Assembly (NCBI RefSeq): GCF_049959315.1
Contig: NZ_CP188201.1
DNA length: 64,000 nucleotides
Origin: Serratia proteamaculans_D
Lineage (GTDB): Bacteria > Pseudomonadota > Gammaproteobacteria > Enterobacterales > Enterobacteriaceae
Direction: 5' to 3' (one strand)
Under the pieces are notes generated by a model, which had not been told where the DNA came from, made no database searches, and worked only from the letters and a program-made list of their open reading frames with translations. The position numbers and the translations under genes are program-made. Positions 14,975 through 23,241 of the stretch are shown here, one piece after another (the first letter of the stretch is position 1; each line of letters opens with the position of its first letter).

Positions 14975-15101
14975 TATACCCGTCGTCTTTCAAGCCGCAG
15001 CGTTGTTACCTGCACTCGCTCACCCCAGTTACTTACTAAAGTAAGCGCCTGAGGATGAGCGAGCTGGGCGCCTAGCTGCAACTTGAAAGCCATAGGGTAT
15101 A
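14975..15101. repeat. Dispersed palindromic repeat, copy A
   Basis: A 127-bp element bounded by TATACCC and GGGTATA, with inner arms CTTTCAAG/CTTGAAAG and GCAGC/GCTGC and a central ACTTACT-AAAGTAAG hairpin. It can fold along most of its length. A diverged copy lies at 18907-19022. It resembles miniature repeats I associate with Yersinia and Serratia genomes, but I give no family name. It lies between the nupC-like gene and the deo promoter. Confidence 0.85.
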
Positions 15102-15181
15102 TATTGCAGGACAGCGCCTATACTTCTAACACGGGCACAGGATGCTGTGCTCGCTGTCTTTGCCCGTTTCTTTAGCGAATT

Positions 15182-15271
15182 TGTGAACGATATCGCGTTA
15201 TTTTGTGATGGTCTTCACATATAATTCCGGTCTGTTACAGTGTTATTTCATATAGTGTGACTGTGAGCGCG
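15182..15271 (+). promoter_or_regulatory. deoP2-like control region with tandem CRP sites
   Basis: A perfect CRP core TGTGA-TGGTCT-TCACA lies at 15204-15219 and a weaker TGTGA-CTGTGA-GCGCG at 15256-15271. Their centres are exactly 52 bp apart, the same spacing as the CRP sites of E. coli deoP2 (-93.5 and -41.5), between which CytR binds. This would place the start point near 15305. A third weak TGTGA is at 15182. I did not find a clear DeoR operator. Confidence 0.75.
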
Positions 15272-15440
15272 AATTGCCCCAGGCGATCGTGTTCAAATAG
15301 CTATTACTGACCCTGCGCGATGCGGAGGGTATGTGCGGTGAGAAGGATCTCAGTTGCCGATGGGGGAACCCGTTCCCCAGCGCTATCTTCAAGGAACCAA
15401 GTCCGCTCGCCAACACCCAGGTTCTCAGTTGGAGAGTTTT

Positions 15441-16220
15441 ATGACCGAATTAACCGCAGCAGCGCAACGTGCGCTGACCTTAATGGATTTAACCACGCTG
15501 AACGATGATGACACCGATGAGAAAGTGATCGCGCTGTGTCGTCAGGCGAACAGCCCGGCCGGACATACCGCGGCCATCTGTATTTACCCGCGCTTTATCC
15601 CGGCGGCGCGCAAGGCCCTGCGTGAGCAGGGGACGCCAGATATCCGCATTGCGACCGTCACCAACTTCCCGCATGGCAACGATGATATCGAGATTGCGCT
15701 GGCGGAAACCCGTGCGGCTATCGCTTACGGTGCCGATGAAGTGGACGTGGTGTTCCCATACCGCGCACTGATCGCCGGTAATGAGCAGGTCGGTTTTGAG
15801 CTGGTGAAACAGTGCAAACAGGTCTGTCTGGCCGCCAACGTGCTGCTGAAAGTGATCATCGAAACCGGTGAACTGAAGCAGGCCAATCTGATCCGCAAGG
15901 CTTCGGAAATTGCCATCAATGCCGGCGCAGACTTTATCAAGACCTCAACCGGTAAAGTGCCGGTCAACGCGACGCTGGAAAGCGCCGAGCTGATGATGTC
16001 GGTGATCCGTGATATGGGCGTTGCCAAGACGGTGGGCTTCAAGCCGGCCGGCGGTGTGCGTACGGCGGAAGACGCACTGCATTACCTGCAACTTGCCGAT
16101 CGTATTCTGGGTGAGGGCTGGGCCGACGCGCGTCATTTCCGCTTCGGGGCTTCCAGCCTGTTAGCCAGCCTGTTGGCAACGCTGGGCCACGGTGCCGAGC
16201 CGTCTGGCAGCGGTTACTGA
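15441..16220 (+). CDS. deoC: Deoxyribose-phosphate aldolase
   Basis: A 259-residue class I aldolase cleaving 2-deoxyribose-5-phosphate to glyceraldehyde-3-phosphate and acetaldehyde. Schiff-base Lys167 (DFIKTSTGK), proton-relay Asp102 and Lys201 (GFKPAGG) and the C-terminal Tyr259 are all at E. coli positions. GGAGAG precedes ATG 15441; an in-frame ATG at 15354 was rejected because it adds 29 unrelated residues. First gene of deoCABD, which degrades deoxynucleosides. Confidence 0.98.
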   Translation: MTELTAAAQRALTLMDLTTLNDDDTDEKVIALCRQANSPAGHTAAICIYPRFIPAARKALREQGTPDIRIATVTNFPHGNDDIEIALAETRAAIAYGADEVDVVFPYRALIAGNEQVGFELVKQCKQVCLAANVLLKVIIETGELKQANLIRKASEIAINAGADFIKTSTGKVPVNATLESAELMMSVIRDMGVAKTVGFKPAGGVRTAEDALHYLQLADRILGEGWADARHFRFGASSLLASLLATLGHGAEPSGSGY

Positions 16221-16289
16221 TCGATTCCGTCGGCAAGGCGCGAAATAGCGCCTGCCCGCACTCTACATTAGCTAAAACAGGGGGATGCC

Positions 16290-17612
16290 TTGTTCCTGGC
16301 ACAAGAAATTATTCGTAAAAAACGTGACGGCCAGCCGTTGAGCGAAGCGGAAATCCGCTTTTTCATCAATGGGATCCGTGACAATGTGGTTTCCGAAGGG
16401 CAGATCGCAGCCCTGGCGATGACCATTTACTTCCACGACATGACCATGCCGGAGCGCGTGGCGCTCACCATGGCGATGCGTGATTCCGGCACCGTGCTGG
16501 ACTGGAAAAGTCTGTCGCTGAACGGCCCGTTGGTCGACAAGCATTCTACCGGCGGCGTGGGCGACGTGACTTCGCTGATGCTCGGTCCAATGGTGGCGGC
16601 TTGCGGTGGTTATGTGCCGATGATTTCCGGTCGTGGCCTGGGGCATACCGGCGGTACGCTGGACAAGCTGGAGGCGATCCCGGGCTTTAATATTTTCCCG
16701 GACGACAATGCCTTCCGTAAAATCATCCAGGACGTCGGCGTGGCGATTATCGGCCAAACCAGTTCGCTGGCACCGGCGGACAAGCGTTTCTACGCGACCC
16801 GTGATATCACCGCTACGGTGGATTCTATCCCGCTGATCACCGCCTCGATTCTGGCGAAAAAGCTGGCCGAAGGGCTGGATGCGTTGGTGATGGATGTGAA
16901 GGTCGGTTCCGGCGCCTTTATGCCAACCTACGCATTGTCGGCCGATCTGGCGCAGGCGATTGTCGGCGTGGCTAACGGCGCAGGCTGCAAAACTACCGCG
17001 CTGCTGACTGACATGAACCAGGTGCTGGCTTCCAGCGCCGGTAATGCCGTCGAAGTTCGTGAAGCGGTGCGTTTCCTGACCGGTGAATACCGTAACCCAC
17101 GCCTGCTGGAAGTGACGATGGCACTGTGCGTGGAAATGCTGCTTTCCGGTGGCCTGGCCAAAGATGATGCCGATGCGCGTGCCAAACTGCAGGCGGTGCT
17201 GGACAATGGTAAAGCGGCGGAAGTGTTTGGTCGCATGGTGGCGGCGCAACAGGGCCCGACCGATTTCGTCGAGCGCTACGACAGCTATCTGCCGGCCGCA
17301 ACCCTGAGTAAACCGGTTTACGCCGAGAAACAGGGTATCATCAGTGCGATGGATACCCGTGCGCTGGGTATGGCGGTGGTATCGCTGGGCGGTGGTCGCC
17401 GTCGTGCGACCGACAATATCGACTACAGCGTCGGCCTGACCGGCATGGCGCGTCTGGGCGATAAGGTCGATACCCAGCAGCCGCTGGCGGTGATCCACGC
17501 CAACGACGAAGAAAGCTGGCAGCAGGCGGCCGAAGCGGTACGCAGTGCGATGGTGCTGAGCGACAAAGCGCCGGAAGTGACGCCAGTAGTTTATAAGCGT
17601 ATCACCGAATAA
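16290..17612 (+). CDS. deoA: Thymidine phosphorylase
   Basis: A 440-residue enzyme that splits thymidine with phosphate into thymine and deoxyribose-1-phosphate. The family signature SGRGLGHTGGTLDKLE is present near residues 113-128, as are KHSTGGVGD and the C-terminal barrel domain. The start is TTG at 16290 with AGGGGGA just before it; MFLAQEIIRKKRDG aligns with E. coli DeoA, which to my knowledge also begins with TTG. Second gene of the deo operon, 69 bases after deoC. Confidence 0.98.
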   Translation: MFLAQEIIRKKRDGQPLSEAEIRFFINGIRDNVVSEGQIAALAMTIYFHDMTMPERVALTMAMRDSGTVLDWKSLSLNGPLVDKHSTGGVGDVTSLMLGPMVAACGGYVPMISGRGLGHTGGTLDKLEAIPGFNIFPDDNAFRKIIQDVGVAIIGQTSSLAPADKRFYATRDITATVDSIPLITASILAKKLAEGLDALVMDVKVGSGAFMPTYALSADLAQAIVGVANGAGCKTTALLTDMNQVLASSAGNAVEVREAVRFLTGEYRNPRLLEVTMALCVEMLLSGGLAKDDADARAKLQAVLDNGKAAEVFGRMVAAQQGPTDFVERYDSYLPAATLSKPVYAEKQGIISAMDTRALGMAVVSLGGGRRRATDNIDYSVGLTGMARLGDKVDTQQPLAVIHANDEESWQQAAEAVRSAMVLSDKAPEVTPVVYKRITE

Positions 17613-17681
17613 TTAACGAATCAGGAGCGGCAGCGGCGTTTTCGCTGTCGCCCACAGCGTGAGAACACGCAGGAGAGCACG

Positions 17682-18905
17682 ATGAAACGCACATTTATTA
17701 TGGTATTAGACTCATTCGGTATTGGCGCAAGTGAAGATGCGGCGAAATTTGGCGATCAGGGCTCCGATACTCTGGGCCATATTGCCGAGGTTTGCGCGCG
17801 CGGTGAAGCCAACGTTGGCCGTCAGGGCCCGTTGACCCTGCCTAACCTGAGCCGTCTGGGCCTGGGCAAAGCGGCGGAAGAGTCCACCGGTACCTTCCCG
17901 CAGGGGCTGGATCGCAATGCAGACATCATTGGCGCCTATGCATACGCCAGCGAACTTTCTTCCGGTAAAGATACGCCGTCAGGTCACTGGGAAATTGCCG
18001 GCGTGCCGGTGTTGTTCGACTGGGGCTATTTCAGCGATGAGCACAGCAGCTTCCCGCAGGAGCTGCTGGACAAGCTGGTTGAGCGCGCCAATCTGCCGGG
18101 TTACCTCGGCAACTGCCACTCTTCCGGCACCGTGATCCTCGACCAGTTGGGCGAAGAACACATGAAAACCGGCAAGCCGATTTTCTACACCTCTGCCGAC
18201 TCGGTCTTCCAGATCGCCTGTCACGAAGAGACCTTCGGCCTGGACCGTCTGTATGAGCTGTGTGAAATCGCCCGTGAAGAACTGACCGAAGGCGGTTATA
18301 ACATTGGCCGCGTGATCGCGCGTCCGTTCCTGGGCGACAAGCCGGGCAACTTCCAGCGTACCGGCAACCGCCATGACCTGGCAGTAGAGCCACCGGCGCC
18401 AACCGTGCTGAAAAAGCTGGTGGACGAGAAGGGCGGCGAAGTGGTGTCTATCGGTAAAATCGCCGACATTTACGCTAACGTGGGCATCACCAAAAAGGTC
18501 AAGGCGACCGGTATCGACGCGCTGTTCGACGCCACCCTGATTGAAATGGAAAAAGCCGGCGACAACACCATTGTGTTCACCAACTTCGTTGATTTTGACT
18601 CCTCATACGGCCACCGCCGTGACGTTGCAGGCTATGCCGCCGCGCTGGAGCTGTTCGACCGCCGCCTGCCGGAGCTGCTGAAACTGGTTAAAGATGAAGA
18701 CATCATTATCTTCACCGCTGACCACGGCTGTGACCCAACCTGGCCGGGCACCGACCACACCCGCGAACACATCCCGGTATTGGTTTACGGCCCGAAAGTA
18801 AAACCAGGCTCGCTGGGCCACCGTGAAACTTTCGCCGACATCGGCCAGACGATCGCCAGCTATTTTGGCGTATCGCCGATGGATTACGGCAAATCGATGT
18901 TCTAA
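17682..18905 (+). CDS. deoB: Phosphopentomutase
   Basis: A 407-residue alkaline-phosphatase-superfamily mutase that interconverts (deoxy)ribose-1-phosphate and the 5-phosphate with manganese. The N-terminal metal site VLDSFGIGA (Asp10) and the C-terminal TADHGCDPTW are conserved. It supplies DeoC with deoxyribose-5-phosphate from DeoA and DeoD. AGGAGAG precedes the ATG. A palindromic repeat lies directly after its stop, inside the operon. Confidence 0.98.
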   Translation: MKRTFIMVLDSFGIGASEDAAKFGDQGSDTLGHIAEVCARGEANVGRQGPLTLPNLSRLGLGKAAEESTGTFPQGLDRNADIIGAYAYASELSSGKDTPSGHWEIAGVPVLFDWGYFSDEHSSFPQELLDKLVERANLPGYLGNCHSSGTVILDQLGEEHMKTGKPIFYTSADSVFQIACHEETFGLDRLYELCEIAREELTEGGYNIGRVIARPFLGDKPGNFQRTGNRHDLAVEPPAPTVLKKLVDEKGGEVVSIGKIADIYANVGITKKVKATGIDALFDATLIEMEKAGDNTIVFTNFVDFDSSYGHRRDVAGYAAALELFDRRLPELLKLVKDEDIIIFTADHGCDPTWPGTDHTREHIPVLVYGPKVKPGSLGHRETFADIGQTIASYFGVSPMDYGKSMF

Positions 18906-18906
18906 G

Positions 18907-19022
18907 CCCCGTCTTTCAAGCTGCAGCGTTGTTAGCTTCACGAGCAAACCCCAGTCACTTACTCAAGTAAGCTCCTGGGGATTCACTCGCTAGCTGCCTA
19001 GCTGCAACTCGAAATCCAATGG
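18907..19022. repeat. Dispersed palindromic repeat, copy B, between deoB and deoD
   Basis: A diverged copy of the element at 14975-15101: it shares CTTTCAAG, GCAGCGTTGTT, CCCAGTCACTTACT, CAAGTAAG and CTAGCTGCAACT but has lost the outer TATACCC arms. It fills most of the deoB-deoD gap, so the deo transcript must carry it as a long hairpin. It could be an RNase target, a partial terminator or neutral. Confidence 0.8.
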
Positions 19023-19080
19023 CTTAGATGTTTGGCGTTTTTATTAAATACTTAAATACGATTTCTAAAGGAAGACAATT

Positions 19081-19812
19081 ATGGCTACGCCGCATATTAA
19101 TGCTGAAATGGGTGATTTCGCTGACGTAGTACTGATGCCGGGCGATCCGCTGCGTGCAAAATACATCGCGGAAACTTTCCTGGAAGGCGCGGTGGAAGTG
19201 AACAACGTGCGTGGCATGCTGGGCTTCACCGGGACTTACAAAGGCCGCAAAATCTCCGTAATGGGTCACGGTATGGGTATCCCGTCCTGCTCCATTTATG
19301 CGCGCGAACTGATTGCCGAATTCGGCGTGAAGAAGATCATCCGTGTGGGTTCCTGCGGCGCGGTGCGTGACGATGTCAAACTGCGTGACGTGGTGATCGG
19401 CATGGGTGCTTGCACCGATTCCAAAGTGAACCGTATGCGTTTCAAGGATCATGACTACGCGGCAATTGCCGACTTTGACATGGTGCGTAATGCAGTAGAC
19501 GCAGCGGCAGCGCAGGGTATCCCGGCGCGCGTAGGCAACATCTTCTCCGCTGACCTGTTCTACACGCCAGATCCGGATATGTTCCAGGTAATGAAGAAGT
19601 ACGGCATTCTGGGTGTGGAAATGGAAGCGGCCGGTATCTACGGTGTAGCGGCTGAGCTGTACGAAGAGTTTGGCTGTAAGGCACTGACCATTTGTACCGT
19701 TTCTGACCATATCCTGCGTCACGAAGCGACTACCGCGGCAGAGCGTCAGACCACCTTTAACGAAATGATCGTTATCGCGCTGGAATCTGTACTGCTGGGC
19801 GACAAAGAGTAA
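19081..19812 (+). CDS. deoD: Purine nucleoside phosphorylase DeoD
   Basis: A 243-residue hexameric phosphorylase that splits purine (deoxy)nucleosides. It starts MATPHINAEMGDFADVVLMP; the phosphate-binding GDPLRAKYI, the RVGSCGA strand and the catalytic VSDHI region (Asp near 205) are present. E. coli DeoD has 239 residues. AAAGGAAG precedes the ATG. Last gene of the deo operon, separated from deoB by a repeat, so its level may be set separately. A GC-rich hairpin follows. Confidence 0.98.
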   Translation: MATPHINAEMGDFADVVLMPGDPLRAKYIAETFLEGAVEVNNVRGMLGFTGTYKGRKISVMGHGMGIPSCSIYARELIAEFGVKKIIRVGSCGAVRDDVKLRDVVIGMGACTDSKVNRMRFKDHDYAAIADFDMVRNAVDAAAAQGIPARVGNIFSADLFYTPDPDMFQVMKKYGILGVEMEAAGIYGVAAELYEEFGCKALTICTVSDHILRHEATTAAERQTTFNEMIVIALESVLLGDKE

Positions 19813-19820
19813 TATCCAGC

Positions 19821-19843
19821 GGGCGCAGCACTCTGCTGCGCCC
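19821..19843 (+). terminator. Hairpin terminator of the deo operon
   Basis: GGGCGCAGCA-CTC-TGCTGCGCCC is a perfect 10-bp stem 8 bases past deoD. The T run after it is poor (CTGTAGCC). The next 100 bases are AT-rich with three ATCTATTCA-like repeats and no gene. Confidence 0.65.
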
Positions 19844-19963
19844 CTGTAGCCATCTATTCACTAATCTATTCATTTCAGCAAAGTAAAAGCTGGTTTTTCT
19901 TTTTGATTCAGTTGATTGATTGATCTTCAATCTATTCATTATCCATTCACCTGAATAGGGTGA

Positions 19964-20656
19964 TCAGAGTTTCTTCTCTTCTTCTTTGTTCGCATCCGGC
20001 CGATCGTCATCATCGTCATTTTCTACCGTGTTACCTTCCTCCAATGGCGTATTGGCGGTCAGCAGGTACGGCGATTGCTGCCAGCGGCTGCGGCGGTGTT
20101 GCAGCAGGGTACGCGCCAGAATAATACCTATGGCCAGAGCCAGCAGGATCATCAGGCGCAGCAGGTTGGTGGTGTTGTCCACCTGTTTGGATTCGGTCGC
20201 CAGTACGTGGGTGTCCAGCGTGATGCGGATAAAGCCGATCGGGCCGTCTTTGCCCTGAATCGACTCGACCAACTGATGATTGAAGTAGCTGCCGGCGCGT
20301 TTACCGTCGAGCGACAAACGATCGCGTATACTTATCTGTTCACCGGCGTGGGAAACCAATGTGCCGTCAAGCTGATAGACGCTGGCGTCCAGAATGCGGC
20401 TACCCGCGGTGAGCTGTTTGAGGATGGCATCGATGCGCTGGTTATCGACGTCGCTGTCGTCGTCCATCAGCGGTGCCAGGCTGGAGGCCACCTGTTTGGT
20501 CAGCGTTTGCGCCAGTTCTTCCACCTGTTCGGATCGCGCCAGTTGATGACTCAGGCTAAAATAGGACGCGCCCTGCATCAGCAGTACCAGCAAAGCCAGG
20601 CAAATCAGGATAATAGCGGTGCGGTGCAGGCGAAATTTCAGTTTAGCGCGAGCCAT
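19964..20656 (-). CDS. smp: Membrane protein Smp (YtjB)
   Basis: A 230-residue inner-membrane protein. TM1 lies at about 12-34 and TM2 at about 165-182, enclosing a periplasmic sensor-like loop (SEQVEELAQTLTKQVASSLAPL onward), followed by an acidic cytosolic tail (NDDDDDRPDANKEEE). This matches E. coli Smp/YtjB, of unknown function and divergent from serB. In E. coli lplA lies between deoD and this gene; here it is absent. AAGGA precedes the ATG. Confidence 0.93.
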   Translation of the reverse strand: MARAKLKFRLHRTAIILICLALLVLLMQGASYFSLSHQLARSEQVEELAQTLTKQVASSLAPLMDDDSDVDNQRIDAILKQLTAGSRILDASVYQLDGTLVSHAGEQISIRDRLSLDGKRAGSYFNHQLVESIQGKDGPIGFIRITLDTHVLATESKQVDNTTNLLRLMILLALAIGIILARTLLQHRRSRWQQSPYLLTANTPLEEGNTVENDDDDDRPDANKEEEKKL

Positions 20657-20759
20657 GCAGGTTCCTTGGGCATCTTGGACACTTTATGTTGCCAGAAGCA
20701 ATGGCGATAGGATAGCTTGATGCGTCGTTTTATCATGCAGTGTTTTTCAGGAGTTAAGG

Positions 20760-21737
20760 ATGTCGAATAGTCTGACCTATTGCGATCTCCCGGCAGAGAT
20801 CTCTCAATGGCCGGGTCTTCCCCTTTCGCTGAGCGGTGACGAAGTGATGCCGCTGGATTATCGGGCGGGTCATACCGGTTGGCTATTATATGGCAGAGAA
20901 CTGAACAAAACGCGCATTACCGATTTCCAGCGCAAGCTGGGTGCGGCGATGGTGATTGTGACCGCCTGGTGCGTTGAGGACTATCAGGTGGTGCGTCTGG
21001 CAGGCACTCTGACGGCGCGTGCCAAGCTGTTGGCGGCAGAGAGCGGGCTGGATGTGGCTCCCCTCGGCAAAATCCCTCATTTGCGCACCCCTGGGCTGCT
21101 GGTGATGGATATGGACTCTACAGCGATAGAGATTGAATGCATCGATGAGATCGCCAAACTGGCGGGCGTCGGTGAGCAAGTGTCTGAAGTCACCGAACGC
21201 GCGATGCGCGGTGAACTCGATTTTACCGCCAGCCTGCGCCAACGCGTTGGCACGCTTAAAGGTGCCGATGCCAATATCCTCAAGCAGGTGCGCGATGAGC
21301 TGCCGTTGATGCCTGGGCTGGTCAACTTGGTGCGCAAGCTGCAGGCGATGGACTGGCACGTGGCGATCGCTTCCGGCGGTTTCACCTATTATGCCGAGTA
21401 CCTGCGCGATAAACTAAAACTGGTGGCGGTGGCGGCTAACGAGCTGGAAATTCGCGACGGCAAGCTGACCGGTGAAGTGCTCGGACCGATAGTCGACGCG
21501 CAGTTTAAAGCCGATACGCTGGTCGCACTGGCGGAAAAGCTGAGCATTCCGCCGCAGCAAACCGTGGCCATCGGTGACGGTGCCAACGATTTAAAAATGA
21601 TGCAGGTTGCCGGGTTGGGCATTGCCTATCACGCCAAACCGAAAGTCTATGAGAAGGCGCAGGTGTCGATTCGCCATGCTGACCTGATTGGCGTGCTGTG
21701 TGTACTGACCGGCAGCCTGAAACACGAAGTTCGCTAA
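20760..21737 (+). CDS. serB: Phosphoserine phosphatase
   Basis: A 325-residue HAD-superfamily enzyme (E. coli 322) catalysing the last step of serine synthesis. The nucleophile motif MDMDSTAIE has Asp117 and Asp119; later motifs ASGGFTY and GDGANDLKM are intact. The N-terminal 80-100 residues form the regulatory ACT-like domain. It is divergent from smp and followed 62 bases later by radA, as in E. coli. Confidence 0.97.
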   Translation: MSNSLTYCDLPAEISQWPGLPLSLSGDEVMPLDYRAGHTGWLLYGRELNKTRITDFQRKLGAAMVIVTAWCVEDYQVVRLAGTLTARAKLLAAESGLDVAPLGKIPHLRTPGLLVMDMDSTAIEIECIDEIAKLAGVGEQVSEVTERAMRGELDFTASLRQRVGTLKGADANILKQVRDELPLMPGLVNLVRKLQAMDWHVAIASGGFTYYAEYLRDKLKLVAVAANELEIRDGKLTGEVLGPIVDAQFKADTLVALAEKLSIPPQQTVAIGDGANDLKMMQVAGLGIAYHAKPKVYEKAQVSIRHADLIGVLCVLTGSLKHEVR

Positions 21738-21799
21738 AATTGACCCTGTCCCGGCGATAGTGCCAGACAGCGGCAATGTGGTAAAAACAGAGGTAATAC

Positions 21800-23185
21800 G
21801 TGGCAAAAGCAGCAAAACGGGCGTTTGTATGTAATGAGTGCGGGGCCGATTATCCGCGCTGGCAGGGGCAGTGCAGCGCTTGCCACGCCTGGAACAGCAT
21901 TACAGAAGTGCGTCTGGCTGCGGTGTCTTCCTCTTCTCGCAATGAGCGCCTCAGCGGCTACGCCGGTGATGCCGGTATCAGCAAGGTGCAAAAGCTGTCG
22001 GACATCAGTCTGGATGAGCTGCCGCGTTTCTCCACCGGTTTCCTTGAGTTTGACCGGGTGCTGGGCGGTGGGGTGGTGCCGGGCAGTGCGATCCTGATCG
22101 GCGGTAACCCTGGCGCCGGCAAGAGTACGCTGCTGTTACAGGTGCTGTGCAAACTTTCCGAACAGATGAAAACCCTGTACGTCACCGGTGAAGAATCATT
22201 GCAGCAGGTCGCGATGCGCGCTCACCGTCTCGGCTTGCCGACCGGTGGCCTGAATATGCTGTCGGAAACCAGTATCGAGCAGATCTGCCTGATTGCCGAG
22301 CAGGAACAGCCGAAACTGATGGTGATCGACTCCATCCAGGTGATGCACATGGCGGATATTCAGTCTTCGCCAGGCAGCGTAGCGCAGGTGCGTGAAACCG
22401 CCGCTTATCTGACGCGCTTCGCCAAGACGCGCGGTGTGGCCATTGTGATGGTGGGCCATGTCACCAAAGACGGCTCACTGGCCGGGCCGAAAGTGTTGGA
22501 ACACTGTATCGACTGTTCGGTGCTGCTGGACGGCGACGCCGATTCGCGTTTTCGTACCCTGCGCAGCCACAAAAACCGCTTTGGTGCGGTGAATGAATTG
22601 GGCGTTTTCGCCATGACAGAGCAGGGCCTGCGTGAAGTCAGCAACCCGTCGGCCATTTTCCTCAGCCGTGGCGACGAGGTCACCTCCGGCAGTTCGGTAA
22701 TGGTGGTTTGGGAAGGCACGCGGCCATTGCTGGTGGAAATTCAGGCATTGGTGGATCATTCGATGATGTCCAATCCGCGCCGGGTGGCAGTCGGTCTGGA
22801 ACAAAACCGGTTGGCGATCCTGCTGGCGGTGCTGCACCGCCACGGCGGGCTGCAGATGTCGGATCAGGACGTGTTTGTTAACGTGGTTGGCGGGGTGAAA
22901 GTCAGTGAAACCAGCGCCGACCTGGCGTTGTTGATGTCGCTGGTGTCCAGCCTGCGCGATCGTCCGCTGCCAAACGATTTGGTGGTGTTCGGCGAAGTGG
23001 GGCTGGCGGGGGAGATCCGCCCGGTGCCGAGTGGCCAGGAACGTATTTCCGAAGCAGCAAAACACGGTTTCAAGCGCGCCATCGTGCCACATGCCAACGT
23101 CCCTAAAAAACCACCGGCCAATATGCAGGTGTTCGGCGTGAAGAAACTGGCGGACGCATTGGACGTGCTGGAACAGTTTTATTAA
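21800..23185 (+). CDS. radA: DNA repair protein RadA
   Basis: A 461-residue RecA-like branch-migration ATPase. The N-terminal zinc finger uses Cys11, Cys14, Cys25 and Cys28; Walker A is GNPGAGKST (102-110); the RadA-specific KNRFG motif is at 258-262; the C-terminal Lon-protease-like domain ends the protein. The start is GTG 21800 (MAKAAKRAFVCNECG), equal to the E. coli start. It processes recombination intermediates. serB-radA-nadR order is conserved. Confidence 0.97.
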   Translation: MAKAAKRAFVCNECGADYPRWQGQCSACHAWNSITEVRLAAVSSSSRNERLSGYAGDAGISKVQKLSDISLDELPRFSTGFLEFDRVLGGGVVPGSAILIGGNPGAGKSTLLLQVLCKLSEQMKTLYVTGEESLQQVAMRAHRLGLPTGGLNMLSETSIEQICLIAEQEQPKLMVIDSIQVMHMADIQSSPGSVAQVRETAAYLTRFAKTRGVAIVMVGHVTKDGSLAGPKVLEHCIDCSVLLDGDADSRFRTLRSHKNRFGAVNELGVFAMTEQGLREVSNPSAIFLSRGDEVTSGSSVMVVWEGTRPLLVEIQALVDHSMMSNPRRVAVGLEQNRLAILLAVLHRHGGLQMSDQDVFVNVVGGVKVSETSADLALLMSLVSSLRDRPLPNDLVVFGEVGLAGEIRPVPSGQERISEAAKHGFKRAIVPHANVPKKPPANMQVFGVKKLADALDVLEQFY

Positions 23186-23210
23186 TTGCCACGCGGTGCG
23201 CAGATTGTGC

Positions 23211-23233
23211 TATTTTGTTTAGCATATTAAACG
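23211..23233 (+). promoter_or_regulatory. NadR box over a possible nadR promoter
   Basis: TGTTTA-GCATAT-TAAACG (23216-23233) matches the NadR operator consensus TGTTTA-N6-TAAACA in 11 of 12 defined bases. It overlaps an extended -10 like TGC-TATTTT (to 23216) and ends directly before the nadR ribosome site. This suggests NadR represses its own gene. Confidence 0.6.
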
Positions 23234-23241
23234 GAGGGGTT

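Noticed and set aside
16272..17498. 408-codon minus-strand frame opposite deoA
   Set aside because: Histidine- and arginine-rich shadow of deoA with no motif or ribosome site.
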